Assembly: GCA_006226375.1 (NCBI GenBank)
Contig: SBHC01000045.1
Location: 1 to 46,611 of the forward strand
DNA: 46,611 bases
Direction: 5' to 3'
Origin: Deltaproteobacteria bacterium
GTDB taxonomy: Bacteria > Myxococcota_C > UBA6777
In this document: in pieces, positions 34,703 to 43,214 of the stretch
Layout: every line of letters starts with the position of its first letter
How positions within the stretch are numbered: the first letter of the stretch is position 1
Program-made: the position numbers and the translations under genes
Notes under the pieces: model-generated
Databases searched by the model: none
The model's input: only the letters and a program-made list of their open reading frames with translations
What the model was told of the DNA's origin: nothing

Positions 34703-36045
34703 GCCAGACCCGTCGTATCTCTCTTCGCGAGAACCAGCCTCACCCACGTTACACGGTGTGGGAGCTTACATTGCGTTGTGACCAGTTTTGCACGCACTGT
34801 GGCTCACGAGCCGGTGACGCCAGGGACACAGAGTTGAGCCTTGATGAGGCTTTGGATGTTGTGGACCAGCTTGCTGCCATGGGCACCAAAGATGTCGTGC
34901 TGATTGGCGGAGAAGCCTACCTTCATGAAGGCTTCTTGGACATTGTAAGAGCCCTCAAAGCGGCTGGCATTCGTCCGATGATGACCACAGGAGGCGTTGG
35001 TGTGACGCCGCAGCTTGCGCGGGGTATGGCGGATGCTGGCATTGTTCAGGTGTCGGTGAGTGTGGACGGCCTGGAGACAGCCCATGATCTCATTCGTGGG
35101 AGCAAAGGGAGTTTCCAGGCTGCCATTCGTGCTTTGAAGGTGATGCACGAGGCGGGCATCCCGATCGCGGCAAACACCAACCTCAACCGAGTAAACCGCA
35201 GCGATCTTGAGCCTTTGTTTGCGCTGTTGGCCGAACTTGGTATTGCGGCGTGGCAGGTTCAAATCACGGTGCCTTTGGGTCGGGCTGCGGATCGTCCTCA
35301 AATGATTCTCCAGCCGTACGACCTTGTTGAGCTGGTGCCGCGGATCGCTGCGATTAAGGAAGCTGCGTTTTCCCAAGGGATCACCGTGATGCCTGGAAAC
35401 AATCTGGGGTATTTTGGTCCTGAGGAGGCGTTGCTCCGGTCGTTGTACGAAGGAGGCTCCGATCATTGGGGCGGTTGCATGGCCGGCCGGTATGTGATGG
35501 GGATTGAGTCAGATGGAGCCGTGAAAGGTTGTCCATCCTTACAAACGTCCTCGTATGTGGGTGGCAATCTTAAACAGTCTTCCATGCAAGAGATCTGGGA
35601 TACATCGCCCAAGCTTGCCTTTACCCGGACAAGAACAGTCGATGACTTATGGGGGTTCTGCCAAACCTGCCCGTTTGCTTCGACTTGTATGGCTGGCTGC
35701 AGCTTTACGGCGCATGCGTTGTTTGGCCGACCTGGAAACAACCCCTACTGTCACTTTCGAGCAAGGACGCTGGCCAAGCAAGGCAAGCGGGAACGGCTGG
35801 TTGCCCGAACAGAGGCGAGTGGTCTGCCCTTTGATTGTGGTGACTTCGCCCTTGTCCTCGAAGATTGGGGACACGACGAGCCATTTCAGGGAGGGCATTT
35901 CCTGCCGGAAGAACGTTTCGACCTGGAGGAGAAGACCTTCCCTGAAACGCCGGAAGGGCAGAAGAAGAAGCTTGCTTACCTGGTTCGGAAGCTTGCCTCT
36001 ACCAAGAAACAAAGCGCCTGCCAGACATGCCCCGCCCATTCCTAA
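34699..36045 (+). CDS. Radical SAM/SPASM maturase-like enzyme
   Basis: 448 residues. The radical SAM cluster motif CxxxCxxC is at Cys27, Cys31, Cys34 (LRCDQFCTHCG). GGEAYL at 70-75 fits the SAM-binding GGE motif. The SPASM-type C-terminal region has Cys260, Cys278, Cys321, Cys324, Cys330, Cys334 and Cys351, which would bind two auxiliary 4Fe-4S clusters; the spacing CxxCxxxxxC is typical. An extra CQTC lies at the C-terminus. SPASM enzymes act mainly on peptides (for example sactionine, quinohemoprotein or PQQ maturation). The small coupled protein upstream is the natural candidate partner. Start AUG overlaps its stop. Confidence 0.93.
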   Translation: MSQTRRISLRENQPHPRYTVWELTLRCDQFCTHCGSRAGDARDTELSLDEALDVVDQLAAMGTKDVVLIGGEAYLHEGFLDIVRALKAAGIRPMMTTGGVGVTPQLARGMADAGIVQVSVSVDGLETAHDLIRGSKGSFQAAIRALKVMHEAGIPIAANTNLNRVNRSDLEPLFALLAELGIAAWQVQITVPLGRAADRPQMILQPYDLVELVPRIAAIKEAAFSQGITVMPGNNLGYFGPEEALLRSLYEGGSDHWGGCMAGRYVMGIESDGAVKGCPSLQTSSYVGGNLKQSSMQEIWDTSPKLAFTRTRTVDDLWGFCQTCPFASTCMAGCSFTAHALFGRPGNNPYCHFRARTLAKQGKRERLVARTEASGLPFDCGDFALVLEDWGHDEPFQGGHFLPEERFDLEEKTFPETPEGQKKKLAYLVRKLASTKKQSACQTCPAHS

Positions 36046-36093
36046 ATCCTCCATCTGTCCGTTCCTGAACTCCATCATTCCCGGCTGAGCCTT

Positions 36094-38316
36094 TCACACT
36101 GTCCAGGGTTGAGCCTGTTGGATGGAAGCTTGAAGCTGCTGTTGTGTCGCGCGGAGGTTGTTGTAGGTCTCGCCCGATGCAACCTCCGAGAGGTACGTCT
36201 TGAGTGTGGCTGTTTTGTGAATCATATCTTGGGTCATGGGTTCGTTGTGAAGGCCTTGTTGTTGTTGCAACAAAGAGCCAAGGGCCTGACCAAACTGTTG
36301 GGAGAGGAGACCCCCAAAGAATGTTTGGGCATGAAACAAAGAGTCCTGCAACTGCATGGCGTCGTTGCGAGCTTGCGGTACCCGGCTATAAAGCTGCTGC
36401 ATGGCTGGCTTCCAGGAGCCTTGCTGCAACGCATGAAGCGCCGCTTTCCCCTGGTGCAAGTGAGATGCAACCTGCGGAAGGCTGGGGCTCAACAAAAATT
36501 GTTGAATCTGCTGGAGGTACGCCTGGAGTCCGTTCTGCCAGGAGCCGCTGTTCGTTGCTTCTTGAACCTGTTGGGCCAGAGGATGGGAGGGGAGCTGTTT
36601 CATCAACTGCTCTGGTTCACCCCGTCCCAGACGTTCCAGCGTTTTCCCTGCTTCGGTACACCATTGCATGGCTTTGACAAAGTCGGGCTGTTGGACCACA
36701 CGGTTCCAGTTTTGCTGCATTTGATGGTAGGACTGGGTTGTCGCTGATTGCGCCAGGCTTCCGACAAAGCCCAACACCGGCTGTACCGCTTGCATGGCCT
36801 TGCGGACCTGTGGATCGCCCGGTGCATGAGCAGCGACGGTCTGCAACAGCCGCTGTGTTGCCTGGTTCCATCGGCCACTGCTCAAGTCACCTGCAACGGC
36901 CAAGCCTGACTGAACATACTTCATCACTTTCTTGGCTTCAGGTATCTGCGCCAGCTGTCCTAGGGCGCCCGAGAATCCTTGGAGGGCAGCACCCATTCGA
37001 CCTTGCGACAGGTGATAGATGGATTGGATGCCCTGGTTGGCGTGACGCATGATCTGTCCGGTGGTTCCGCCCACCATGCTGCTGCTTCCTTGCACTGCCG
37101 AGCCCAAGCCTGCCATAACTCGGTCAACGTCGCCTTTGGCAGCTCCGTCGATGACGGTCGCTCCGGCTGTTGCGAGCTGCAGTCCTTGTTGGGTGTGGTT
37201 CATGGCTGTGGCGATGGTTCGTCCGGCTTGCGCCGCTGCGCCGCCCAATTGGCCCAGGCTTTTCCCTATTCCTCCGACACCTCCAGCCACACTTCCCAAG
37301 GCGCCCAACACGGCCAGGGGATTCTTGCTTCCCACGGCATCCACCATGGCCTTGCTGGCTTGTGCAATCTTCGAAGCCATCTTCAACACCGTGCCAGCAA
37401 CACCACTGACTGCTCCTCCAATGCCTCCCACCATCGACGTGAGGGAGCCGATCACTCCGTTAATGTCGCCTTTGATGATGCTGACAATCAGCTTGACCCC
37501 TTGGTATGCAGCGAACAGGGCCGGACCAATGCCTGGGATAAAGTTGAGGAGAGGGGAGAGGAAGTCGAGAACTTTGAGCAACACTTCAAAGGCTTTCTTG
37601 AAGAAGTCACCGATCTTTTCCCAGATGCTCTTCTCTTTCTTCTCGACCTTCTCGGTCTCGCCTACAGATTGGCTTGTGGCTCCTTTGCCGCCTTGAACGT
37701 TACGGGTCGAGGACACCCCAGCGCTTCCTTGTGTGCGGCTTGTTGAGGATGTTCTTGTTCCTGGGCGTTGGGTGCCTGGCTGGTGTTGAATCAAATGACC
37801 CAACGTCTGGTGTAGCTGCTGCGTAACCCCAAGGAGCCCTTGAATCGGGTTGCCTCCTTCTTTTGCGAGTGCCTGAAGGCTTCGTTGCAAGGCTTGTTTT
37901 TGGGTGGCTGGTAAGGGCAAACCTTGGAGCGACTCCAACAAATTGGCGCCATCGTGGCGGATGTCTTGGAGGGACGAACTTTGGGGCAGGGGAGTGACAA
38001 TTTTTACGCCACCTGAGGGAGTCGTCGCGCGGAGTGAAGCCACGCTTTTGGTTTGCTGAAGACGTTGCATCGCCTGCTCCAACCGAGCCTTCCACTCGTT
38101 GTTTTGGGGCATCGTAGACGCGTACGAAGACCGCTCTCGTTGGAAGCTGGAGGGTGTCGCCTCTTTCCAAGGAAGGTTCGCTGGCTCTGTGGCTTCAAAG
38201 GTGGAAGAGGCGGGCTGTTGCGTCGCTTGCCCCACGGCTGGGAGGTCAGGTTGTGTGTCCTGCGTGGCAAGACTGACCCATGGATTGACGTTTGCTTTGG
38301 TTGCTTGCATGCCCAT
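36094..38316 (-). CDS. Large Gln/Gly-rich protein with hydrophobic helices, unknown function
   Basis: 740 residues, no signal peptide. GGGAGAAGG lies upstream of the ATG. The N-terminal 220 residues are Gln/Ser/Thr/Pro-rich and likely disordered. A short basic patch KEKSIWEKIGDFFKK is followed by a long hydrophobic Gly/Ala-rich region (about 245-420; NFIPGIGPALFAAYQ, then GGIGGAVSGVAGTV, GGVGGIGKSLG), which has small-xxx-small helix patterns of pore-forming or membrane-inserting proteins and pretoxin-type regions. The C-terminal 300 residues are helical and Gln-rich with repeated 'Q-x-x-L-x-Q' motifs. It resembles secreted-effector or toxin carriers, but I do not recognise a family. No immunity or secretion gene is next to it. 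Confidence 0.8.
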   Translation of the reverse strand: MGMQATKANVNPWVSLATQDTQPDLPAVGQATQQPASSTFEATEPANLPWKEATPSSFQRERSSYASTMPQNNEWKARLEQAMQRLQQTKSVASLRATTPSGGVKIVTPLPQSSSLQDIRHDGANLLESLQGLPLPATQKQALQRSLQALAKEGGNPIQGLLGVTQQLHQTLGHLIQHQPGTQRPGTRTSSTSRTQGSAGVSSTRNVQGGKGATSQSVGETEKVEKKEKSIWEKIGDFFKKAFEVLLKVLDFLSPLLNFIPGIGPALFAAYQGVKLIVSIIKGDINGVIGSLTSMVGGIGGAVSGVAGTVLKMASKIAQASKAMVDAVGSKNPLAVLGALGSVAGGVGGIGKSLGQLGGAAAQAGRTIATAMNHTQQGLQLATAGATVIDGAAKGDVDRVMAGLGSAVQGSSSMVGGTTGQIMRHANQGIQSIYHLSQGRMGAALQGFSGALGQLAQIPEAKKVMKYVQSGLAVAGDLSSGRWNQATQRLLQTVAAHAPGDPQVRKAMQAVQPVLGFVGSLAQSATTQSYHQMQQNWNRVVQQPDFVKAMQWCTEAGKTLERLGRGEPEQLMKQLPSHPLAQQVQEATNSGSWQNGLQAYLQQIQQFLLSPSLPQVASHLHQGKAALHALQQGSWKPAMQQLYSRVPQARNDAMQLQDSLFHAQTFFGGLLSQQFGQALGSLLQQQQGLHNEPMTQDMIHKTATLKTYLSEVASGETYNNLRATQQQLQASIQQAQPWTV

Positions 38317-38687
38317 AACTGCCTTCTCCCTGTGTTGAATCGATAGGAAACGACAGGCGGAAAGGTAGATGATTCCATGAACACCGGATGATTGCGTGGA
38401 GTCCTTTCCGCCCGTCGTCGCTCACAAACAGCAAGCGCCGTTCCAACTTTAATATCGCGGATGCTATGGACGGGAGTGATGTTGTATGTGCTTGTTTAGA
38501 AAGGGTTTGGTTTGTTTTGTCGGCCGATTGCCTTGTGAGGGGACGTGGTGGCGTACTTGGTAGGTGTCCAAGATCTGAACAAGGGGGTGTCCAAATGCTG
38601 AACACATTCTGTTCAAGGGATTGGGCTCAGAGGGAATTGGGGCTAGAGGGAGTTAGGAAGAGGTTTGGGTGGAAGAGGAGTTGGGAG
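38317..38687. other. Intergenic region, promoter of the Gln/Gly-rich gene
   Basis: About 370 bases between tandem minus-strand genes. The open frames here only shadow the dehydrogenase gene. It holds a pair of imperfect 23-base repeats at 38563-38608, listed separately, but no recognisable gene. Confidence 0.4.
38563..38608. repeat. Imperfect tandem repeat, 2 x 23 bases
   Basis: Units 38563-38585 and 38586-38608 share GGTGTCCAA and CTGAACA with a few changes between. A partly complementary TGTTCA follows at 38610-38615. They could be binding sites for a regulator or a mobile-element end; there is no transposase near. Confidence 0.6.
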
Positions 38688-41591
38688 TTATTCGGGGCGA
38701 AGGGCGTCTGCGAGGACCTCGATGGGGTGCTGGGCCTGGTAGCCTCCGACGCCGTCGTGAATCTGGTGACGACACGATGTGCCCACCGCCAGAACTTCGT
38801 TCATCCCTCGGCCCCGAACTGCAGGAAACAGCACCAACTCGCCGATGCTCATGGAGACATCGTACTTCTTCTTGTCGTATCCAAAGGAACCCGCCATTCC
38901 ACAGCAACCTGATGGTATGTTCTCGGCCGTGACATTGGGTACAAGGTGGAGCATGTCCAGTGTAGGCTGCACTCCGACCAGTGATTTTTGAAAACAATGT
39001 CCATGCACCTGATAGGAGCGTTTGGGCATGTGAGTCTTAAAGGGAGATTGGAATCGTCCCGACTTGGCTTCCCGAGTGATGAATTCATCGATCAGCAAGC
39101 AACGCTCGGCTGCTTCTTTCAACTCTGTATCTTTGGGAAAGAAGTCGAGATATTCATCCCGGAAGGTGAGCAATGTAGACGGCTCTACACCCACCAAGTA
39201 GGCATCCTCTTCGACAAGTTGGAGAAGGCGTTGGCGGTTGCTCAGGGCGAGCTTTTTGCTGCTGTGAAGCAGACCCTTGGAGATTCGGGCGCGGCCGTCT
39301 TCTTCGATGGGTGATAGCTTTACATCGTAACCAGCGGCTTCCAGCACCCGGATGGCTGCGATGCCCACGTGAGGTTCGTTGTAGTTGGTGAAGGGGTCGG
39401 CAAAGAAGTAGACTCTCTGACCGTTGCTTCCTGCATTGGGGTGGGGTTGGTGGTTCCAGTACCAATCCATGGTCGTGGGAGTCACGATCTCAGGGATGCT
39501 GCGTCGGCTATCGAATCCGATGAGCTTCTCCATGATGGACTTCACAAACGTTCGTCGAACCATCCAATTGAACAAGGGAGCTACGGCGCGGTTGACCTTG
39601 TTTAGGAAGCCAATGAAGCCAAAGGCCAAAGCGCTGAGTGGGGTGCCGGCTATATCGTGGCGCTGCTGAAGGTATTCGTACTTGAGTTTGGCCATGTCCA
39701 CAGCCGAAGGACACTCGGATTTGCAGGCCTTGCATTCCAGACAAAGGCTCATTGTTTCCGCAAGATCTGGATCGGTGAACCCTTGAATGATGCCGTTCTG
39801 GGCCAGGGTTGTCCGAAGCATGTTGGCGCGGCCTCGGGTGGTGTGCTTCTCGTCGAGAGTTGCCTGGTACGACGGACACATGGTTCCCTTCGCCAAGGGC
39901 GACTTTCGGCAAGCTCCTGCGCCGTTGCAATACTCGGCTGCGCGCATGTATCCCATCGTGTTGTCGAACGAAAGGGTGGTGGGGATGTCCATCGGTTTGT
40001 GCGGAACCCGAAGGTCTGTGTCCATCGGCAGCGGGTCAACAATCTTGTGCGGGTTGAAGAGGTTGTGCGGATCGAAAGCCTGCTTGACCTCTCGCATCGC
40101 CTGGTACAACCGCGGCCCAAAGAACTTCTCTACGAACATGGATCGCACGCGTCCGTCGCCGTGTTCTCCCGATACGGACCCTCCAAACTTCATCACCAGG
40201 TCAACAATATCCCACGACATATCGACCATCTTTTTGCGGTCTTCGGCTTGTTTGAGATCCAAGATGGGCCGGAGGTGCAGCTCTCCGACAGAGGCATGAG
40301 CGTAGTAGCAACACTCAGTGTTGTACTTGGCCATAATCTCCTTGAAGCCTTCGACATACGCAGGAAGATGCTCTGGAGGAACGGCTGTGTCTTCCATGAA
40401 TGTTGCGGGCTTGCTATCTCCCGGCATTGCCATCAACACGCCCAGTCCAGCTTTGCGATACGCCCAGACTTTGTTGATGTCGTTGCCCCAAAGGCGAGGG
40501 TAGGTATAACCCCAACCTTGCTCCCGGAGCGCAGACTCCAGGTCGTCCATTTTGGCTTCGATCTCCTCACGAGAGTCTCCGTAAAACTCAACGGCAAGGA
40601 TCGAGCGTGGGCTGCCTTCGATGAAGAACTGCAACGGAATGGTCGATGGGTTTTCACTGGCCAAGTCAATGATGACCTCATCAACCAACTCGACTGCAGA
40701 GGGGTTGTGTTTGATGGCTTCCACTGTGGCAGTGAGGGAGTCTTCCAGGTTGTCGAATTGAATCGCCATCAAGCCGTTGACTTTGGGGCGCTGCACTAGA
40801 TTGACGCGTGCTTTGGAAATCAGCGCCAATGTACCTTCGGAGCCGCAAATCAATCGGCTGAGATTAAAGGGCTTGTTGGGGTCTACAAGTTCATCCAGGA
40901 GATACCCTGTGTTTCTCCGCATGATCTTGGGGAATCGCTCTTCGATGTCGTCTTTGTATTCCTCTAGGATTCGAGTGACTTCCCTGTAAATGTGACCTTC
41001 AAAGTTCGCAAGCTTCTTTTTTTCTTCGACCTGCTCAGGAGTGAGGTCCGTGAACCGGGCGGTGGAGCCGTCGCTGAGAACCACGTCCATTTCCAGGGTG
41101 TGATCGACCGTTTTTCCGTAATAGATCGAGTGTGTTCCGCACGAGTTGTTGCCAATCATTCCACCGATCATGGCGCGGTTGGACGTTGAAGTGTCTGGGC
41201 CATACATCAGCCCGTGGGCCTCGACCATGCGCGATAGCTCATCCTGGATCACCCCAGGTTCAACCCAGGCCCATTGTTCTTCGGGGTTGGCCTCAACCAT
41301 CTGGTTCATGTACTTGGAGACGTCAACCACAATGCCTTTTCCAACACATTGTCCTGCGAGAGAGGTTCCTCCTGCTCGTGGAATGATCGGAAGTTGAAAC
41401 TGGGCAGCTAGCTTCACGGCTTCCACAAGATCTTTCTCATGGCGAGGTAACACCACGCCATCGGGCTCCATCTGGTAGATGGACGCATCGGTGGAATACA
41501 GCACACGTGTCAACTTGTCCGTCCGAACTTCCCCCTCTACCCGACGCTCCAACGCCTGGAATGCGCTCGCAACGGAAACCGATCGTGACAT
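38688..41591 (-). CDS. FAD-linked oxidase/Fe-S dehydrogenase (YdiJ-like)
   Basis: 967 residues in three parts. The N-terminal half is a PCMH-type FAD-binding domain with the motifs PRAGGTSLAGQ, TSTSNRAMIGGMIGNNSCG and, later, YAHASVGELHLRP and GSVSGEHGDGR (the typical metal/substrate His). The C-terminal part has a ferredoxin-like section with CNGAGACRKS, MCPSYQAT and CLECKACKSECPS, the Cys needed for Fe-S clusters, and a CCG domain (SGCCGMAGSFG near residue 895). The family oxidises 2-hydroxyacids: D-lactate, glycolate or D-2-hydroxyglutarate; this layout most resembles YdiJ, a D-2-hydroxyglutarate dehydrogenase. AAGGAG precedes the ATG. The reductase-like gene is 54 bases upstream in the same direction. 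Confidence 0.94.
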   Translation of the reverse strand: MSRSVSVASAFQALERRVEGEVRTDKLTRVLYSTDASIYQMEPDGVVLPRHEKDLVEAVKLAAQFQLPIIPRAGGTSLAGQCVGKGIVVDVSKYMNQMVEANPEEQWAWVEPGVIQDELSRMVEAHGLMYGPDTSTSNRAMIGGMIGNNSCGTHSIYYGKTVDHTLEMDVVLSDGSTARFTDLTPEQVEEKKKLANFEGHIYREVTRILEEYKDDIEERFPKIMRRNTGYLLDELVDPNKPFNLSRLICGSEGTLALISKARVNLVQRPKVNGLMAIQFDNLEDSLTATVEAIKHNPSAVELVDEVIIDLASENPSTIPLQFFIEGSPRSILAVEFYGDSREEIEAKMDDLESALREQGWGYTYPRLWGNDINKVWAYRKAGLGVLMAMPGDSKPATFMEDTAVPPEHLPAYVEGFKEIMAKYNTECCYYAHASVGELHLRPILDLKQAEDRKKMVDMSWDIVDLVMKFGGSVSGEHGDGRVRSMFVEKFFGPRLYQAMREVKQAFDPHNLFNPHKIVDPLPMDTDLRVPHKPMDIPTTLSFDNTMGYMRAAEYCNGAGACRKSPLAKGTMCPSYQATLDEKHTTRGRANMLRTTLAQNGIIQGFTDPDLAETMSLCLECKACKSECPSAVDMAKLKYEYLQQRHDIAGTPLSALAFGFIGFLNKVNRAVAPLFNWMVRRTFVKSIMEKLIGFDSRRSIPEIVTPTTMDWYWNHQPHPNAGSNGQRVYFFADPFTNYNEPHVGIAAIRVLEAAGYDVKLSPIEEDGRARISKGLLHSSKKLALSNRQRLLQLVEEDAYLVGVEPSTLLTFRDEYLDFFPKDTELKEAAERCLLIDEFITREAKSGRFQSPFKTHMPKRSYQVHGHCFQKSLVGVQPTLDMLHLVPNVTAENIPSGCCGMAGSFGYDKKKYDVSMSIGELVLFPAVRGRGMNEVLAVGTSCRHQIHDGVGGYQAQHPIEVLADALRPE

Positions 41592-41645
41592 CAGCAGACT
41601 CCTTCTCTACAACAACGTACTTCTTTTGCGGTGTATGGCATGTGT

Positions 41646-42350
41646 TTACTGGGACAGGAAAATCTTGTTTTCAGGGACGCCTCGCTTCATCAAGATCTCT
41701 TTGGTCACGCCCAACATCTCGTACTGACCGCAGATGTAATACTGTGCTTCGGGCTGAAAGAAGGTCTCTGGCGCGCGCTCCAGGTATTGTGTGACCCATC
41801 CGGTTTCGCCGTCCCAGGGCTCAACGGGGTCGGAGAGCACAGGCACAAACTGACTGACGGCTGTGTCCCATTCGTTGGGGTAAAGAATGTCATCTTCCGT
41901 GAACAAACCAAGCACGAGCGTGGAATGGATGGGCGGGGCGTCTTGGTAAGGGGTGGAGCGAATCATCGAGCGCAGCGGTGCGACGCCTGTCCCTGTTGCG
42001 ACAAACACCACGGGATGGCGTTCGGGGTTGTTGTACAAAAACGAACCACCTGGACCTTCGATGTGTGTTTCAGAGCCGACCTCTACCTCGCTGAGGAGCG
42101 CCGTGATGGAGTTGCCCTCGCGAGCCCGAATGCAAAACGTCAGCGTGGGATGGGACGGAGCCGACGCCAACGCCAGCGGATACAGTTTGGGAGGTTCTTG
42201 CGGATCAGGGCCCAATCCAGGAAAACCCATCATCACGTATTGTCCGGCCTGGTAGTCGAGTGTGGGTTCAACGCGACATTCCAACTCTACAGCGGTGGGA
42301 GTCAAAAGGCGTTTGCTAACAATGGTTCCCTTGTAGATTGCTGTGGTCAT
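41646..42350 (-). CDS. Ferredoxin-NADP reductase-like flavoprotein
   Basis: 234 residues, FNR fold: FAD-binding barrel with the motif LYPLALAS (RxYS-like) and GPGGSFLY, then the NAD(P) domain with VATGTGVAPLRSM, and the terminal YICGQYEML. No 2Fe-2S domain is attached, so it needs a partner carrier. It probably hands electrons between NAD(P)H and a ferredoxin or flavodoxin; next to the YdiJ-like gene it may serve that enzyme or an electron carrier for other oxidoreductases. The ribosome-binding site is weak. Confidence 0.92.
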   Translation of the reverse strand: MTTAIYKGTIVSKRLLTPTAVELECRVEPTLDYQAGQYVMMGFPGLGPDPQEPPKLYPLALASAPSHPTLTFCIRAREGNSITALLSEVEVGSETHIEGPGGSFLYNNPERHPVVFVATGTGVAPLRSMIRSTPYQDAPPIHSTLVLGLFTEDDILYPNEWDTAVSQFVPVLSDPVEPWDGETGWVTQYLERAPETFFQPEAQYYICGQYEMLGVTKEILMKRGVPENKIFLSQ

Positions 42351-42546
42351 GATTGATTTGGGGTCCTTTTAATGGTGGGGCGTCACGTGTAGACTTTCGA
42401 CCGTGAGCAGTTAAGGTGCTGGACAATACTTGTCAAGAGTGGTCTCTACTTCCGTTCATGGCTATGTTATCATACAACCGACAGGAAAAAGGCAAGCCCA
42501 GAAGTCCGTCTTCCCCTATGTTTGAGGAGGAAGACCAATCACGGAG

Positions 42547-43110
42547 ATGGTTCCCATGTCAGACGGTGCACAAAGTTCAACCATGCGGCGAGGTGGTTTC
42601 GTCGCTGTGCTCTTGCTCCTTTTCGGCGGTTTTGGCCTCTACTTCGGTCCGGGCCGAGGGAAGTCGTCGTCCAAAGCCAACCAAAACAACACGGCGTCGG
42701 TGAACTCCAACGCCAACGTGAAGAAGCCTGCGCGCCGACGACCGGAGCCACGCTCTCTGTTGGTTAACGCGAGCCAGCCCACTCCTATTCGAGACAATGC
42801 CAACACGCAACCACCGTCCAATCAAAACCCACAGGTCCGACCCAACACACCGAAGGGGCCTGCGGTGAACAAGTATGCTTATACCTATATCTTGCGCTTG
42901 CGCTACATCCATCCTTTGAAGGCCGATGGCACCATGTCGGAAAAGACGGTGTCCCTGGAAGACCTGGTCAAGCAAGGTCAAAAGGCAAGGTCTGCCAAAC
43001 AAGAGCTTCACCTTCGTTTGCGAGGAGATGCTCGCGCGAAGTGGGTAACCAAAGTGAAAGAAGCTTTGAAAGACAACAAGGTTGTGTTCAGCTTGACCAA
43101 CGAGTTCTAG
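42547..43110 (+). CDS. Membrane-anchored protein with ExbD-like periplasmic domain
   Basis: 187 residues. ATG 42547 or 42556 is the start. One membrane helix (about 15-33) contains no Asp or Glu. An Asn/Pro/Arg-rich linker (34-108) follows. The last 80 residues (ILRLRYIHPLKADG ... ELHLRLRGDARAKWVTKVKEALKDNKVVF) have the order of the ExbD/TolR periplasmic domain: strand, 'DG', helix, strand with R-x-D/G-D, then a helix leading to a final strand. It is followed 104 bases later by the TolQ/ExbB-like gene. It could be the periplasmic half of a split ExbD. Confidence 0.75.
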   Translation: MVPMSDGAQSSTMRRGGFVAVLLLLFGGFGLYFGPGRGKSSSKANQNNTASVNSNANVKKPARRRPEPRSLLVNASQPTPIRDNANTQPPSNQNPQVRPNTPKGPAVNKYAYTYILRLRYIHPLKADGTMSEKTVSLEDLVKQGQKARSAKQELHLRLRGDARAKWVTKVKEALKDNKVVFSLTNEF

Positions 43111-43214
43111 TTCTCCATCGGCACATGTGGTTGTGACAGTTCCTCCCGAGTGATCGTTGTTTTGTGACTGCTGATGGTTCTTGCCGAGAGGCGTTGAGAT
43201 AGGAGAGAGTGACA

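Noticed and set aside
36979-37746. Plus-strand open frames opposite the Gln/Gly-rich gene
   Set aside because: No ribosome-binding site or family resemblance; the minus-strand frame spans 740 residues with a good site.
39657-40799. 380-residue plus-strand open frame
   Set aside because: It is antisense to the clearly functional FAD/Fe-S dehydrogenase gene.
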